Assembly: GCF_963678635.1 (NCBI RefSeq)
Contig: NC_087064.1
Location: 39,176,532 to 39,240,531 of the forward strand
Origin: Symsagittifera roscoffensis
Lineage: Eukaryota > Xenacoelomorpha > Acoela > Convolutidae
DNA: 64,000 nt
Reading direction: 5' to 3'
In this document: positions 21,072 to 33,200 of the stretch, piece by piece
Layout: every line of letters begins with the position of its first letter
Numbering within the stretch: the first letter of the stretch is position 1
Made by a program: the position numbers and the translations under genes
Notes under the pieces: model-generated
Told to the model about the DNA's origin: nothing
Seen by the model: the letters and a program-made list of their open reading frames with translations, nothing else
Databases searched by the model: none

Positions 21072-22030
21072 TTGATAAAAGAAACATCTAACAACGCCAT
21101 TGTAGACACAACATGTCCTTGTACTGTTTCAGGTGACAATTGGCTTCACCAGTTTAATCAGAGATTGCCATATCACTTGATAAATGGCGTCATTTTCCAA
21201 AAATCTAGTGCTGGAATTGTTTTTGGAGACGGCAGGAGACAAGTTTGTGTCAAAACGGCGTTTGTCCAGATGAAAATTGGATCTTTGGCGTGCAAACTGA
21301 AAATCGAGATTTTGAATGGTAATTTAACATTGCTACTAAGTGTTAGATTCATCGAAAAGGCACAACTAACAGTTCAGGCGCATAAGAAAATTATCATCAC
21401 TGACACCGGGGAAATTGTCCCCATGAAAAAGCTTTCTAGCGGTCATCTTACTGTTGATGTTTTTCCGACTTCCTCGGATGATCACGTTTTTTTATCAAAA
21501 AATTTTGATCACATGGATTCTAAGCAAATATTCAAGCTTCACTGTCAGTTTGGTCACTGTAGTGGTAAGAAGTAATTCGCTATGCTAGCGCAAGCTGGTA
21601 AAAATAGGGCCTTTCTGAAGAAAAGCGTTGAGAATGTCTGTGAATCGTGTACCGTATGTGCTAAATTTGGCAGAGCAAAAGCGAGACCTGTTGCGTCGCT
21701 TCCTTTGTCTGTCAGATTCAATGACATGATTGCTATTGATGTACACATGAACACAGAATTGGGGTCCTCTGTTTATCATTTTCATATAATAGACGTATAA
21801 ACAGAGCGTTATTGGCGTTTTACTGAAAACGTGGTGTCTTCGACATGGGTATCCAAAGAAAGTACTCACCGATAATGGTGGAGAGTTTTGCAACTTGGAG
21901 TTGATATATGTGGCAGAAAACGCTGATATCACATTCAAGTTCACAGCTGGTGGCAGTCCGTGGTCAAATGGTGTCTGTGAGCGTCACATGCGCTTATCAC
22001 TGAATCATTCCTGAAAGTATCAGAAAATAA
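21072..22030 (+). pseudogene. Copia protease and integrase region
   Basis: The protease-like site reads AIVDTTCP near 21097-21120, with DTT where retroviral proteases usually have DTG or DSG. From about 21530 the GAG-pre-integrase zinc-binding part is seen (LHCQFGHC, then CESCTVCAKFG), followed by the integrase core: first Asp in MIAIDVH near 21735, second in DNGGEF near 21868, Glu in GVCERH near 21975. Stops after 21573 and 21798 and a frame change near 21800 break it. Confidence 0.75.
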
Positions 22031-22085
22031 CCCAGGATCAGAGCCAGAAGATGTTTTAGACCATGGAGTTTTCGCCCAGAATTGC

Positions 22086-23082
22086 TTGTTAAAGATCAAT
22101 GGGTTTTCTCCCTATCAACTTGTTTACGGAAACAGTCCAAACATACCAAATGTCACTACGAATTCTCTTCCTGCTCTTGAGAAAGCTTGCATCAGCAAAA
22201 CGTTCTCAGATCAACTGAAAAAGCTCCATGACGCAAGAAGTGCTTATTTGAAGTTGGAAAATTCCAGCAAGATCCATAGAGCTTTTTTGAGTAATGTACG
22301 AAAAGATGCGGGTCCCTTCCTTTTAGGGATGATGTTTTCTATAAGCGCGAAGAGAATAAATGAAAAGGTCCAGCGAGTTCATTCCAATATGATGCGTCAT
22401 GTAAAATTCACGATTCCTGACGGTTCTGTCGAAACACCAGAGGTACAAGACGTGACGGGAACGAAAATCAGTTCTGGGAGCGATAGCGTTTACACGGACC
22501 CAGACGAAATTTCGGACACACCTCACCAGTGGAATGAGAAGGAGTTAGAGGGCTCTGACTTGTTGGAGGGCTCATCTGACATGATTCAGAAGAAACAAGA
22601 TAATGTAATTCCTGAGATCGGTGACATGATTCAGAAGAAACAAGATAATGTAATTCCTGAGATCGGTGACAATTCGGATCAATCGGAGCAGGTATCTGAC
22701 CGAGTTGTCGCTAAATTAACCAGTTTTCCCAAAACTGGTCAGAAGATCAGACTGGTTTTGCGAGATCCCTCTGTACTTGGGGTCGATTACGCGGGAACTG
22801 CTTTAAGCAGAGGAGGTAAGAAAACAGTTCAGTATAAAAATTATTACAATATTGAATTCGAAAAACCAGATGCTTGTCATGGTGTTACTGACTGTCTTGA
22901 CTTTAAAAACGACGTGTTGCACTGGGAACCATCTGTAGATGAAGAAACTTGTTTACTGACAGTATCAGATGAACACAAAGCATCCATAAGTTTCGCAAAA
23001 CAAGCGGAGTACGAGAGCTGGCTTGAAAATGAGGTTTTTGAAGTAGTTACAGACAACCATCAACACTGTATTTCAACCAAGT
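22086..23082 (+). pseudogene. Copia integrase C-terminus to linker, with tandem 45-bp duplication
   Basis: A 332-codon open stretch links integrase (INGFSPYQLVYGNSPN) to the start of reverse transcriptase (YESWLENEVFEVV). It contains an exact tandem copy of a 45-base unit (22578-22622 and 22623-22667) that repeats DMIQKKQDNVIPEIG in frame. The stop at 23080 interrupts the polymerase. Confidence 0.7.
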
Positions 23083-24283
23083 GAGTAATTACTGAGAAAG
23101 GTGGCAGAAAAATTAAAGCTCGCCTTGTTGCAAGAGGATTTGAAGAACTCGGTGCTGATGACATAGTTCGCTATTCACAAAATTCCGCTAAAGACTCTCT
23201 AAGACTATTGCTTGCTATAGTATCTTCGTCCGAGGACTGGGAAATGGGTTGCATGGACGTTCATACGGCTTTTCTCCAAGGAAAAAAGACCAACCGTCAT
23301 GTATTTGTCGCCTCCACCAGTGTTTGCAGAGAAAAACAAGCCATGGAAACATAAAAAGACCGTGTATGAGCTAGTTGATGCTTCTCTCAGCTGGTATGAG
23401 CGAGTAAAAGAAGTATTCATTGTGCTAGGAGGAACCGCTTGCAAATTTGACTCAGGATTGTTTGTGTTTCGTGATTCGCGTTCAGAAACTATTGGCCTTG
23501 TTTCCATACATGTGGATGGTTTCTTCTGGGCAGGAAATTAAAGATCTGTCCGCGCTGTGGTTGTGGGAATTAGGAGCAATTTTAAAATTGGCTCAGAGAA
23601 AACTCTGCCTTTCCGATATCTTGGTTTAGAGTTCCGTGAAAAACAGGGAATAACTGTAGATCAGACAAATTATCTTGAAAAAATTCAGCAAATCCGTTTT
23701 TCTGGAGCGGGAGGACTGTTATCTAAAAATGAGGACAAAAATTCCATGCGTACTTCACTGGGCAAACTTCTCTGGTTATCGACACAAACTCAGCCAGGTT
23801 TATCTTTTTGTACTAGTACAATGGCATCGAAGATAAGAACCTTCAAGAAGTCTGACCTTGCTGTTCTTAACAAGCTCATACGTAAATGCAAAGCTATGCC
23901 TGCTAAACTTTGTTTCTAAACACTTGATGTTGAAAATTGAGTCCTTATTGTCTACACCGATGCCTCGCTAGCAAACTGTTAAGACTTGACGTCACAGTGT
24001 GCATATTTGATTTTTCTGGCTAATAGAAGAACATATACAAGCTTTCTGATATCGTGGAGGTCCCAGAAGTCCAAAAGGGTTGTCAGAAGCACGCTCATTG
24101 CGGAATCGGTTGCGTGTCTACAAGCATTGGACTCTGGTATTCTGTTACAACACATTTTGAACGAGGTATTTTTTGTCAAATTGCCTATTTTTTGTGCTAC
24201 TGACAATGAATCGCTTGTATCTGCAGTACTCTCATCAGAAATTGTGGCAGATAAACGCCTGAGAGTTGATATTGCCTATTTAT
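23083..24283 (+). pseudogene. Copia reverse transcriptase and RNase H fragments
   Basis: Fragments in changing frames: KIKARLVARGFEE and MDVHTAFLQGKK (fingers and first catalytic Asp), then SIHVDGFFWAG in place of the usual VDD box, then RYLGLEFREKQ and the thumb to 23917. An RNase H part follows (YTDASLAN near 23955, IAESVACLQALDSG, ATDNESLVSAV). The second Asp of the polymerase box is replaced by Gly, so the enzyme would be inactive even if the frames were whole. Confidence 0.75.
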
Positions 24284-24299
24284 GAGACCTGATTTGTCA

Positions 24300-24700
24300 T
24301 AATCCTTCCATACGCCTTTTTTTGGGTGTCCACGAAAGAGCAACTTGCAATAGAAACAATAGAAACTCTGAACAAAATATTATTCGCGAATAGTTTGAAG
24401 ATTTTCTTTGCTAGCAAAGCAGTTAGAGAATCGCTATGCACGTCGTGTGGAAGTAAGCCCTGGAAACGTAGATTTGTAACAACATAATTATAACATATTC
24501 ATTTCGTACTGCTTAAGTGTTAAAACGTTATTAATTTCATGCTGCTAACGTGTTAACATGTTATACCTTATTGAAACATATAACGTGTTAAATTCAGTTA
24601 AATACACAATGAGCATTTAATCCTGCATAACATATTCATTTAGCTGGAGTGTTTTTTTGTAAGATGTGATAGTTGACTGATTAAAATTAGTTTACCAGAC
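24300..24700. other. AT-rich non-coding stretch after the copia remnant
   Basis: No gene. Around 24480-24610 the phrases aacatattcattt and aacgtgttaa recur, a degenerate short repeat. Confidence 0.35.
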
Positions 24701-24710
24701 CGTAGTTAAT

Positions 24711-25100
24711 GCCAAATTCAAATAAGTGTTATTTATTTGTCTGTCCGAACTTTTTGCAACCAATTATAATTTATGTCAATTTGTTGGCGATATCGGTGAG
24801 CTTCAGCAGCTCAAACGGTCAAAAATTTGTTTTAGAATAATTAGATTTTGTATAGAATCTAATTAGAATAATTAGTGTAGTGTTTATTGAGTTATTGGTT
24901 TCTCAACTGAATGAAAAATTGTTTCCAGACGTCAAATTAAGCATTTTTGTTAATTAACTTCGTTCATATTCGTTGACCCAAAAGTATATTTCTAACAAAT
25001 TGACATTAACTATATAATGCCAAACTGTTGGCAATATGCTTTTCGGTCAACGAATCTGAACGATGTTAATTAATCTAAAACAGATCATTTTGACGTCGGA
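24711..25100. repeat. R2-related repeat ending in inverted arms of about 60 bp
   Basis: 24740-24840 resembles 19930-20035. From 24936 to 24995 (gacgtcaaattaagc ... ttcgttgaccc) and from 25037 to 25100 (ggtcaacgaatctgaacg ... ttgacgtcgg) two segments are inverted relative to each other, enclosing about 40 bases. Confidence 0.45.
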
Positions 25101-26150
25101 TTTTTGTTTTTAACTGATTAAAACCTTGTTAAAAAACCAATTAACCTAAAATGCTATAGTTTTTGACCAATTGAATTGCTGAAGGTCAACTATGTTGCAA
25201 ACATTTTGGCATTAAATATAAAAGCGCTGTTTTTTGACCGATTAAGTTGCTTGGAGGCTCCGATGTTGCCAACATTATCGCATAAACTACAGCTTGAAGT
25301 TGGTCAAATTGTTGTATGGCCCGCCGTTTCACCAAAATTTTTCATTTACCAGGAGTTTGACATTTCGTCATAACATTATGGTTTGGATTCTTGAAATGAT
25401 CATGCCTCTCAAATGAGATTCTGAAGATAATTTCACAAAATTTCCATAGAGCTCATTTTATCATGCTAAAATTCATCATGATTTTAGGAACTTCACAAAG
25501 GAGACCCCAAAGGCTACAAGCCTCAATAGAACAACCTTAGGAAGTGTTAAAAGAGTCAAGATGTTTTCGTGACGAGCTTGAACAACATGGTTTCATCATT
25601 TCATGGTATAAAGTGAAACTTGATACTGCTGTTTCGTCCTTCAGCATAAAGTTTTATCGTACTTAAAGAGTAATCTTTGATGAGCATTTTTCCCCACAAT
25701 TTTTGTATCTCTCATTATTATCTAATTTGAATTTTTGATAGCAGTTTTCGTTCAAAAGTCCGATAGAAGAAAAGTTTAATCGACAGAAATCTGACGATTT
25801 CTATCAACCTATTCGATAAGGGTTTCCTGAGTGTAAATATTACTGTCTATCTAATTTGAAGTCATTGATTTTACTACCTAAATTGCAGATAAATGCTGTA
25901 CAGATAAATGCTCATCACTGAATGAAAGGTTGAATGAGTGCAAACAACTGCTATATTCTAAGTTATTGCATTGAATAAAAATGGAATTGACGAAGGTGCC
26001 ATGTTGAATTATTGTATTCGTTTGTCGTACGTTTGAAATTTATTCTATGATGAAGATGAAAGCGCATTTTATTAATTGGCGAAACTTATCGTCCTTCATA
26101 ATTAATTATTTTCATCTTCGTTTTTTGGAATAAAACTGGGTGAATGGTGA
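25101..26150. other. AT-rich non-coding stretch
   Basis: Short frames only, none supported. Confidence 0.35.
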
Positions 26151-26159
26151 GAAAATGTG

Positions 26160-26990
26160 GGTGTTATACAGGGTGTCGCAAAAAAAATATTCCAACTGGA
26201 ATATCTCGACAACTACTTGGGCGATTTTCTTCAAAATATGCACACATACATAGCAGCCCAAGACAAAGTTGGAAAAAACGACCGCCTTTTTTTCACTCTA
26301 CCAAAAAGATTTCACGAAAAATTGTTTTAACATTCATTCAGAGAAAGCTTGGAAACCAGACAGTAAAACGTATTAACTTCTAGATGTTTTTGAGAGTCTG
26401 TTTTATACTCCAGCTGCACGTACCTCAACTTGTGCGGCATTTGGCTGCAGACATCTTCTAGCTCGTTTTTGCATCCCCAAAAACTACTTTACTCAGCATT
26501 CTTCTTTCAAGTTTCATCTTGGATAATTTTCCTTCTCAGGTCATCTGAAGTCGCCAAACGAGCTTCTTTGTAGGCTCTATTTGCATAACTTTGCCCATTT
26601 TGGTCTCCCGGAACTACTTTATTCAGATTTTGATTGGTGCCTTTTTCTTGGTACTTTTTGTAAATCTACCCACTCGAGATCTGTTGGGGGAACGATTTGA
26701 GAATTTAAGAGCGAGCTGACGAATAGTCTGTTCGTTTTGTACTGGCAAACGTTAAAACAATAAAGATTCGCTGCTCGATTGTAAACTGCATCATTTTTAC
26801 AAGTGAGAAGCATGAACAACTCAATGCATTTTGATACTTAGCGGAATAAAATTTTGCGGTAACTTTTTGTACAACGTTTCAACGTTATGATTTTCAGAAA
26901 ATCTGTGTCTTAGGCTGCTAAATATGTGTTCCAAATTTCATGAAAATTGATTCGGTAATTGCACCAGGTGTTTTAGATTAATATTGACTA
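26160..26990. repeat. Possible small inverted-repeat element
   Basis: The segment at about 26208-26275 (acaactacttgggcg ... tagcagcccaagacaaag) is similar to the complement of 26905-26978 (acacagattttctg side to ttaccgaatcaa). It follows a gggtgtcgcaaaaa phrase common at ends of repeats. Boundaries and target duplication were not resolved. Confidence 0.35.
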
Positions 26991-28339
26991 GCTTATCCTA
27001 CGTGTTGGCGAACGTTTAGAGGTCATGGATTGTTGAGGTATTGTTGTTCACGAAGTAGCTGGTATTGTTATTCAGGAGGCGTTTAGTTTCAGCTTATAAC
27101 TTGCCGTATTGAACTTTTTCTCCAAAGATTTAAAAGATTAAATAGATCACCGATGTTTTAACGTTTTAAAGCGTAATTAATTCTACGAGTCTTGCCCCAG
27201 AAACACGTAAATAAAGCTATTTTAAAAAATCGTGTTTCATTTGTTCTACTGATACGAAACGTCGTTATGGCAAATTGAAATCTATGTTTAGTACAGTGCT
27301 GATTTAAATTATCCGGACAAATCGAACAAAACTTGAATTTTCAAACGCGTCATCTCAAATTGCGTTAAGATTAGACAAAAAGTGGAGAGAACAAAAGTTG
27401 CTTAGAATTTCACCAGAATTAATATGGTGCCATTTTTTCTCCAAAATTCTCAACAAAAATTTTACCCCAAAAATGGGTCATTTTGGCTTTTTTCAATTAA
27501 TCAAGAATTACGCGGAAACTACTTTGTAAATTGATAAGAAAATTATATCACAGGAAGCCTCTTAGGCAGCTCAACAAAGTTTAAGAAGGGTTAAATCTCC
27601 AAAAACCAGTATAAGAGAAAAAAAACTTCACTTGATAGTCAATAAATGTGATTTTTACTATATAAAACCCAGAATCTCTGTTTAAAAATAAATTTTAATA
27701 AATTTGCACAAATTTTGGAGATTTAACCCTCCTTAAATTTTGTTGAGCTGCGTAAGAGGCTTCCTGTGATATAATTTTCTTATCAATTAATAAAGTAGTT
27801 TCAGCGTAATTCTTGATTAATTGAAAAAAGCCAAAATCACCCATTTTTGGGGTAAACTTTTTGTTGAGAATTTCGGACCAAAAATGGTACCATATTAATT
27901 CTGGTGAAATTCTAAGCAACTTTTGTTCTCTTCACTTTTTGTCTAATCTTAACCCAGTTTGAGAAAAATGCGTTTGAAAATTCAAGTTTTGTTCGATTTG
28001 TCCGGATAATTTAAATCAGCACTGTATTAGATTTCAACTTGTCACAATGACAACGTTTCGTATCAGTCGAACAAATGAACAGAAGTAATTTTTAGAATAG
28101 CTTTTTTTATGCGTTGTCGAGGAAAGACTCGTAGAAATAATTACGAGTAGAAATTTTATAAAGGTTTGGTGATCACTTTGATTACTTAAAATCTTTGGAA
28201 AAAAAGTTCAATGCGGCAAGTTATAAGCTAAAACGAAACGCTCACGCCAGCTGTCTCGTGAATAAAAACAATCCATGACTTCTCAAAGTTCGTCAACAGT
28301 TAGGTCAAGCTAATCAACATTGAATCTAAAATACCTGAA
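26965..28339. repeat. Long palindrome, arms about 640 bp, loop about 100 bp
   Basis: Left arm 26965-27606 pairs with the complement of 27705-28339. The inner half of each arm is the MITE at 27294-28024. The outer 310-330 bases also match each other (for example acgaaacgtcgttatg / cgacgtttcgt-type phrases, aaaagttcaatacggcaag on the complement versus aaaagttcaatgcggcaag at 28204), with scattered mismatches and small gaps. Confidence 0.7.
27294..28024. mobile_element. Foldback MITE with TA target duplication (Tc1/mariner type)
   Basis: Ends are CAGTGCTGATTTAAATTATC and its exact complement, flanked by TA at 27292-27293 and 28025-28026. Arms of about 310 bases fold back on each other and no transposase is encoded. 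A truncated relative sits in the PITP intron at 12604. TA duplication and CAG-starting ends suit Tc1/mariner mobilisation. Confidence 0.7.
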
Positions 28340-28344
28340 GGTCG

Positions 28345-30190
28345 TTCTCAATAATATAGAAAATGAATTTTCTCCGGTCAATCTTCGCCATTACTTTTTG
28401 TTGATTCAGTTCTCATTAGGTTTTAAGGCTTCAAATTGTTTTTGTGCGCTAAAAATTTAGTAAAATAGTTAAAAATGGGCCCAGAATGAGACGAAAGAGT
28501 TAAGCGATATCAATCTGAAAGAAATCTGCTTCTGCCCCATATTCCCATGTCGAATAAAATATGCCTTTCAAACGTTCATACTAGAGTTCATCCTTACAGA
28601 TCTGTAGAAAATTGTACGTTATAATTTTGCATTAAAAAATTTTGTTGAGTAAAGTTTTCATAGCACTGCTTAAGCAAGATCTTAGAACACAAAACCATAA
28701 TTTAACAAAATGACAAAAAAGAAGTAGGCTATGACAAAAACTCAATGAATTTGAATTCGATCAATTGTTGGTTTGTCACATTAACATAAAAACCAACCGT
28801 AAAAGTTTTGTGCAGCTGGCTATGAATGACCTCAAAAAGTTACCAGTACGAGAAAAACATTTTCCATGAGGTTTAAAAAAGGATCTATGCTCTAGGAGAA
28901 TCTGATTTAACTTTTTTTTTAAATGAAGTGAAAACTGGAGAAAAAACTTAACTTCAGTTGAAAACTTACAGCTTGCAAGGGCTTTCAAAAAACACAAGAT
29001 TCAGTGAGACTTCCTGAATAACAAAATTTCTTTTCCTGGGAGGCAAATGATCAAAATGAAATACGCACCAAAGCAGGAAAAAATAAATTACTTCGCTTTA
29101 TTTGAAGGAAGACTTCCTAATCTTAAGAACCGTTTGACTTTGCTCATAAAATTGCCCCGATGACCTGGTTTTGAAACCTTTCGAAAACCTGGTTGTACAA
29201 ATAAATCTACGCTGGTTAAATACTCTCCCTGAAATTTATTTTGCATAGGTCTGACTGAGGTATATGCGGAACCCCTGACATGGAAGTGTTTTCAGTCATA
29301 CTAAACCCGATTTCGTTTTTTTTAACTTCCTGAAACTTCCTAAAAGAAAAGTTCAAGTTGATGAGTTGAGTTGCACGTGCGGTTTGCTTTGAAAAGAAAA
29401 ATGGATCAAATTTTTTGTGTGTTAAATAAAGTTGCTTTTTTTGCGTCCCAATACTATAACAGATCAGACCAAGCTGACCAGTGAAACTGTGCGCGTGGGG
29501 GGCCCTGAAAAAAACTTCACCCAGTAGTGGATTTTTGGACTGGTTTGGAGGAAACATTTTGAAAGAACACTCCAACAGATCACTATTGCTGGAATTTTGT
29601 GCTGGATTGAAGGGATCCAGATTCAACTGAGCCTCGGAGCGGATTTTTTTTAGCATGGTGAGATCAATTCAATTATTCCCCCAAGTTTTTTTTTCGGTAA
29701 AAATGAAACGGAAAACGAGTAGTATGTGAAAGTGGCTAAGGAATTACATGGCATTAACCCTCCCCCTCCCCCCCCCACCCCAAAGAATTCGGTGTGGCAT
29801 TACATAATATACTTTTAACCGCCTTTGGGCTTAAAGCTCCTACATTTTGGGCCACTCATGTTTTAGAAGGGGTTAGATAGTGGTATTTTGCGACCACTTT
29901 CAAAATTGGGTGGTATTGGCATTTCGTTTCGCTGGATAATTTCCAATTACAACTTTCGCCCGCTATAATTTCGCCGCGCTATATTTCCTAGTGCAACTTT
30001 CGCAGCGGTGATTATTTCCCAGTCATGTTTTTATTAAATTAAAGGCTTTCAACTTTGCAAGTTTTGTTTGGTTGGTATATACTTGTAAACTAAGTTTGTT
30101 ATTGATTATGCTTTTGAACAAAACTGAACTCATTTGATTGATTTATTTCCAAATTTCATTGTACAGTCAAGCATGTATTTCACAGAATTA
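28345..30190. other. AT-rich non-coding stretch up to the Polinton cluster
   Basis: No supported gene. A C-rich run lies at 29758-29782. From 29930 to 30030 short GC-containing phrases recur (aactttcgc, ataatttcgccgcg, gcaactttcgcag), which might be the outer end of the first Polinton, but no inverted partner is in the window. Confidence 0.3.
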
Positions 30191-30207
30191 ATTAGAATCA
30201 TGCAAAG

Positions 30208-33200
30208 TTATAGCACGCGGCGTTTGGGTGGTCTTGGTTCTTCAGGATCACTTTCATCTGTTTTTTGAGCTTCTGTGTCCAGGTATGGACATTCTATTTC
30301 CTGCTTTCTTTCAGAATAGGCTTGCTCGCTCAGTCGGTCCAAGTCTACTATTCGTGTTTCAAGCTCAGTGTGATAATACTGACGCTGAAAAAGTCCCTGA
30401 TCAGGGATCGTAATTATGTCAACATTATATCCAGCCAGCGCCTTCAAAATTTTCTGCAATTCCGCCCCCACGTTATCAGTTCTTGGCTGCGAACCCTCAA
30501 CTTTCAATTCCCCCCAGTCCGAATTGTGCCCAATTTCTCGAAAGAATTTGTCTTCCCGCAAAATTTTGTGCCCAAATGCTCTCATATTTATTATATCTGT
30601 ATGTATATAACGCTTGTTGTCAAATACTGCAAAAGCTAAGTTACCCGCTGCAACTAAGCTGTAAAGTTTGGGTTTCAGTCCCACAAACTCCTGTATGATT
30701 TCTTCAAACTTCATTCTTGAATTTTAGCGTAAAGCGGTTGTTTTTGGTGTGGTGGAGGGGATGTGTGGGTGGAAGATTGCAAAAGTCAAATTCTTTTCGC
30801 AGGTTGGCATTTTTGACAAAATCTTTGTATAAATCGTTGCTGCGGATTTCATACAGGATTGAATCAGTGTCAAAATACAATAAAGAACAATCGAAGTGTT
30901 TCATGTAGTATTTAGGCAGATGTAGTTTTTAGCCATAAAGAAAGAACATGGACAATAAAGAACGTGTAGTATTTAGCCAGATCAAGGATAGCTACCCCAT
31001 TAATTGGGGGCTTATCCCACTTAATGTTGACAGGTTTTGAGGAAACAGATACCATTTCAATATCAGTTTTTTTTACGCAGCCAAATCATTTTTTCGTTGC
31101 TAAAGTCTGTAGTTTTTCTGCGGTCCGAGCAATATCAACAATTAATCGTTTTCTTTTGGATTCGCAAATTTTTCCGAAACCGCTATTAATGATTTGTTTA
31201 AAAAAGTCCTGGGTAAGTTTATTGCTACTGTTTTTTTTTCAGCTCAGTGTTCAATTGTACATATATATAGCGCAATGAACTTTTCCTGCCGAAACTGCAG
31301 CACTCGATTAACTTAATCAACTATTATGCCCAATTTGATGTACAGTTGAAGATTGATGTATTGCACTTCAAAGTTTTTTTCGGGAAGAAGTTTTGATTAA
31401 GTTTCGGCGTTGTGCTCACCTTATCAGAAATGTTCAATTGTTTCATCATATCTATTTGAACATAACTGAGCCACAATTTTGACACTACTTCTTTTGTTGG
31501 TGCTAGTGGGTAGTCCGAATGTCCATCGTAGAGATTATCGGGATAGGTCATGTCAACGCCCAATATGAATCCAATGTCAGAAATCGCGATATTTTTCATT
31601 ATCTCGTCTAATGGAATTTTGTCATTGAACTCGAAATTTTCTATGATCCCGCCATACAAGCTTTTCGTGTCGATCATAAAGAGGAAGGTGCTGGGCTGAG
31701 TTGAGTCAAAATTTTGTACAAGGTTGTTATTAGCAGTTGCAAGTCGTTTATCGAAAACACTAGCAACCCCACCCCTTATCACATTTTTCGCCATACCCAA
31801 GTGTTCCCTGTTAGTGAGCAGTTGCAGATCTGCAATGCCAATTCGCAACAATGCATCTCCCGAAAAGTTGCTGACAATAAAACTTTGTGCGCAATCCAAG
31901 TTTGTAAATTTTGAAACAAACTCGTCTAAACTCCTCAAACACTCAGGCCAGTATCAAAGTGGCAGTCGTTAAGTACAAGTCATTGTACTCGCCTAATGTT
32001 TCACATCCAAAACGATCATAGACTGACCATGCATGCTGATATTCTTTTTTGTTCACACTTACAGCACAGTCTTTTAACGTGTTTGTCCACTTGTCTTGTA
32101 GTGGTAGACCATCTTCATCGTACCTTGCATGACTGTCCACATAGGAGTAGGGAAGTATCCCTTCTGACGTATCAATGCTAAGTCGTCTTCGGGTCGAGTA
32201 GTATAAGAGTTGTCGAGGTAGATGAACTTGTCCAGAGCAAGATTCCGGGCCAGCTCATCCAGAGAGCTGTTCATGAATTTCAAACTATCATTAAACCGGA
32301 TGTCCTCGTTTATATTTCGTTCATGTTGCTGCTGATTAGTGTGCAATCTGATCCATACTCTCATCGTCAGGGAGATGCATTTTTAATCTTTGAGGGGAAT
32401 TACTGAAAGTGTTTGTGTTGCTGTCCTGTAGATTTTTGAGCACATAGTGCAAGTCATAGTTTTGTGGATTGTGAGCAAACACGAGGGTGAATTTTTTGTA
32501 CGCCTCAAAATGTTGCATTTGATGTGCGCCCAACCGAGGAAAGTGCCATCGAAAAGACTACGTCGAATACTTTTGTGTTGTTCTCGCTGAGTTCTTCCTC
32601 GCAAATCCAACATCGGTCACCATCTTCAAGATTGATGGTGTCGTCCAAGTAGTTTGGAAATCTTCGCTTTTTATTCTGAAAATCACGAGCCGAAATTTCC
32701 AGCATTTGTACAAATTTGGACAAAATGTCTGATCCTTGTTAAAGAGAAAAGAATGCGGACTTCGGGTTTCCTTGTTCAACTACTACATTACAGAAACTGC
32801 TCGGCTTATGTTTCTCAATAACCCTCGGTAACAAGGACTCCAAGTCAAAGTACACTGCAAAAGGGCTGTTGCTTCTTGCACCAATATTCTTGAATGGTAC
32901 GCCGCTCTTGTATTTGTCAGACATAGTGACAATAGCAGGTTCGTTCCCCATACAAACTAAATGATGTCGTTCCAGTCGCTCTGCTGATGATTCTCTGTGA
33001 AAACAGTTTCTGCAGAGCTGATTTCGCGATCTGGTTTTCGTTTCTGTAGTTTACTCACTAGCTTGATGAGATCTTTGATCACCACATAATGGTGCATTCC
33101 CATGTCGTTTAAAAGCAGGTAATCGACAACGAAATTGGATTGGTACCCCGTTGTACCTGAAATAAAACGAGTTCTTTCTAGGTATTGAATGCATCCTTCT

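Larger units (their letters stand above)
20364..24290 (+). mobile_element. Degenerate Ty1/copia LTR retrotransposon coding region
   Basis: Gag, zinc knuckle, aspartic protease, integrase, reverse transcriptase and RNase H segments follow one another on the plus strand in the order integrase before reverse transcriptase, which defines the Ty1/copia superfamily. The reading passes through several frames with stops at about 20433, 20653, 21573, 21798, 23082, 23352 and 23539, so the copy is dead. No pair of long terminal repeats could be found on either side by eye. Confidence 0.85.

Noticed and set aside
20000-24700. Long terminal repeats of the copia element
   Set aside because: I looked left of 20364 and right of 24290 for a shared direct repeat starting TG and ending CA and could not see one.
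26144-26383. 79-codon plus-strand frame starting MVRKCGCYTGCRKK
   Set aside because: It coincides with a repeat-like inverted end (gggtgtcgcaaaaa) and shows no protein family features.
29216-29656. 146-codon minus-strand frame
   Set aside because: No similarity, no motif, and it lies in AT-rich non-coding sequence; open length alone is weak evidence.
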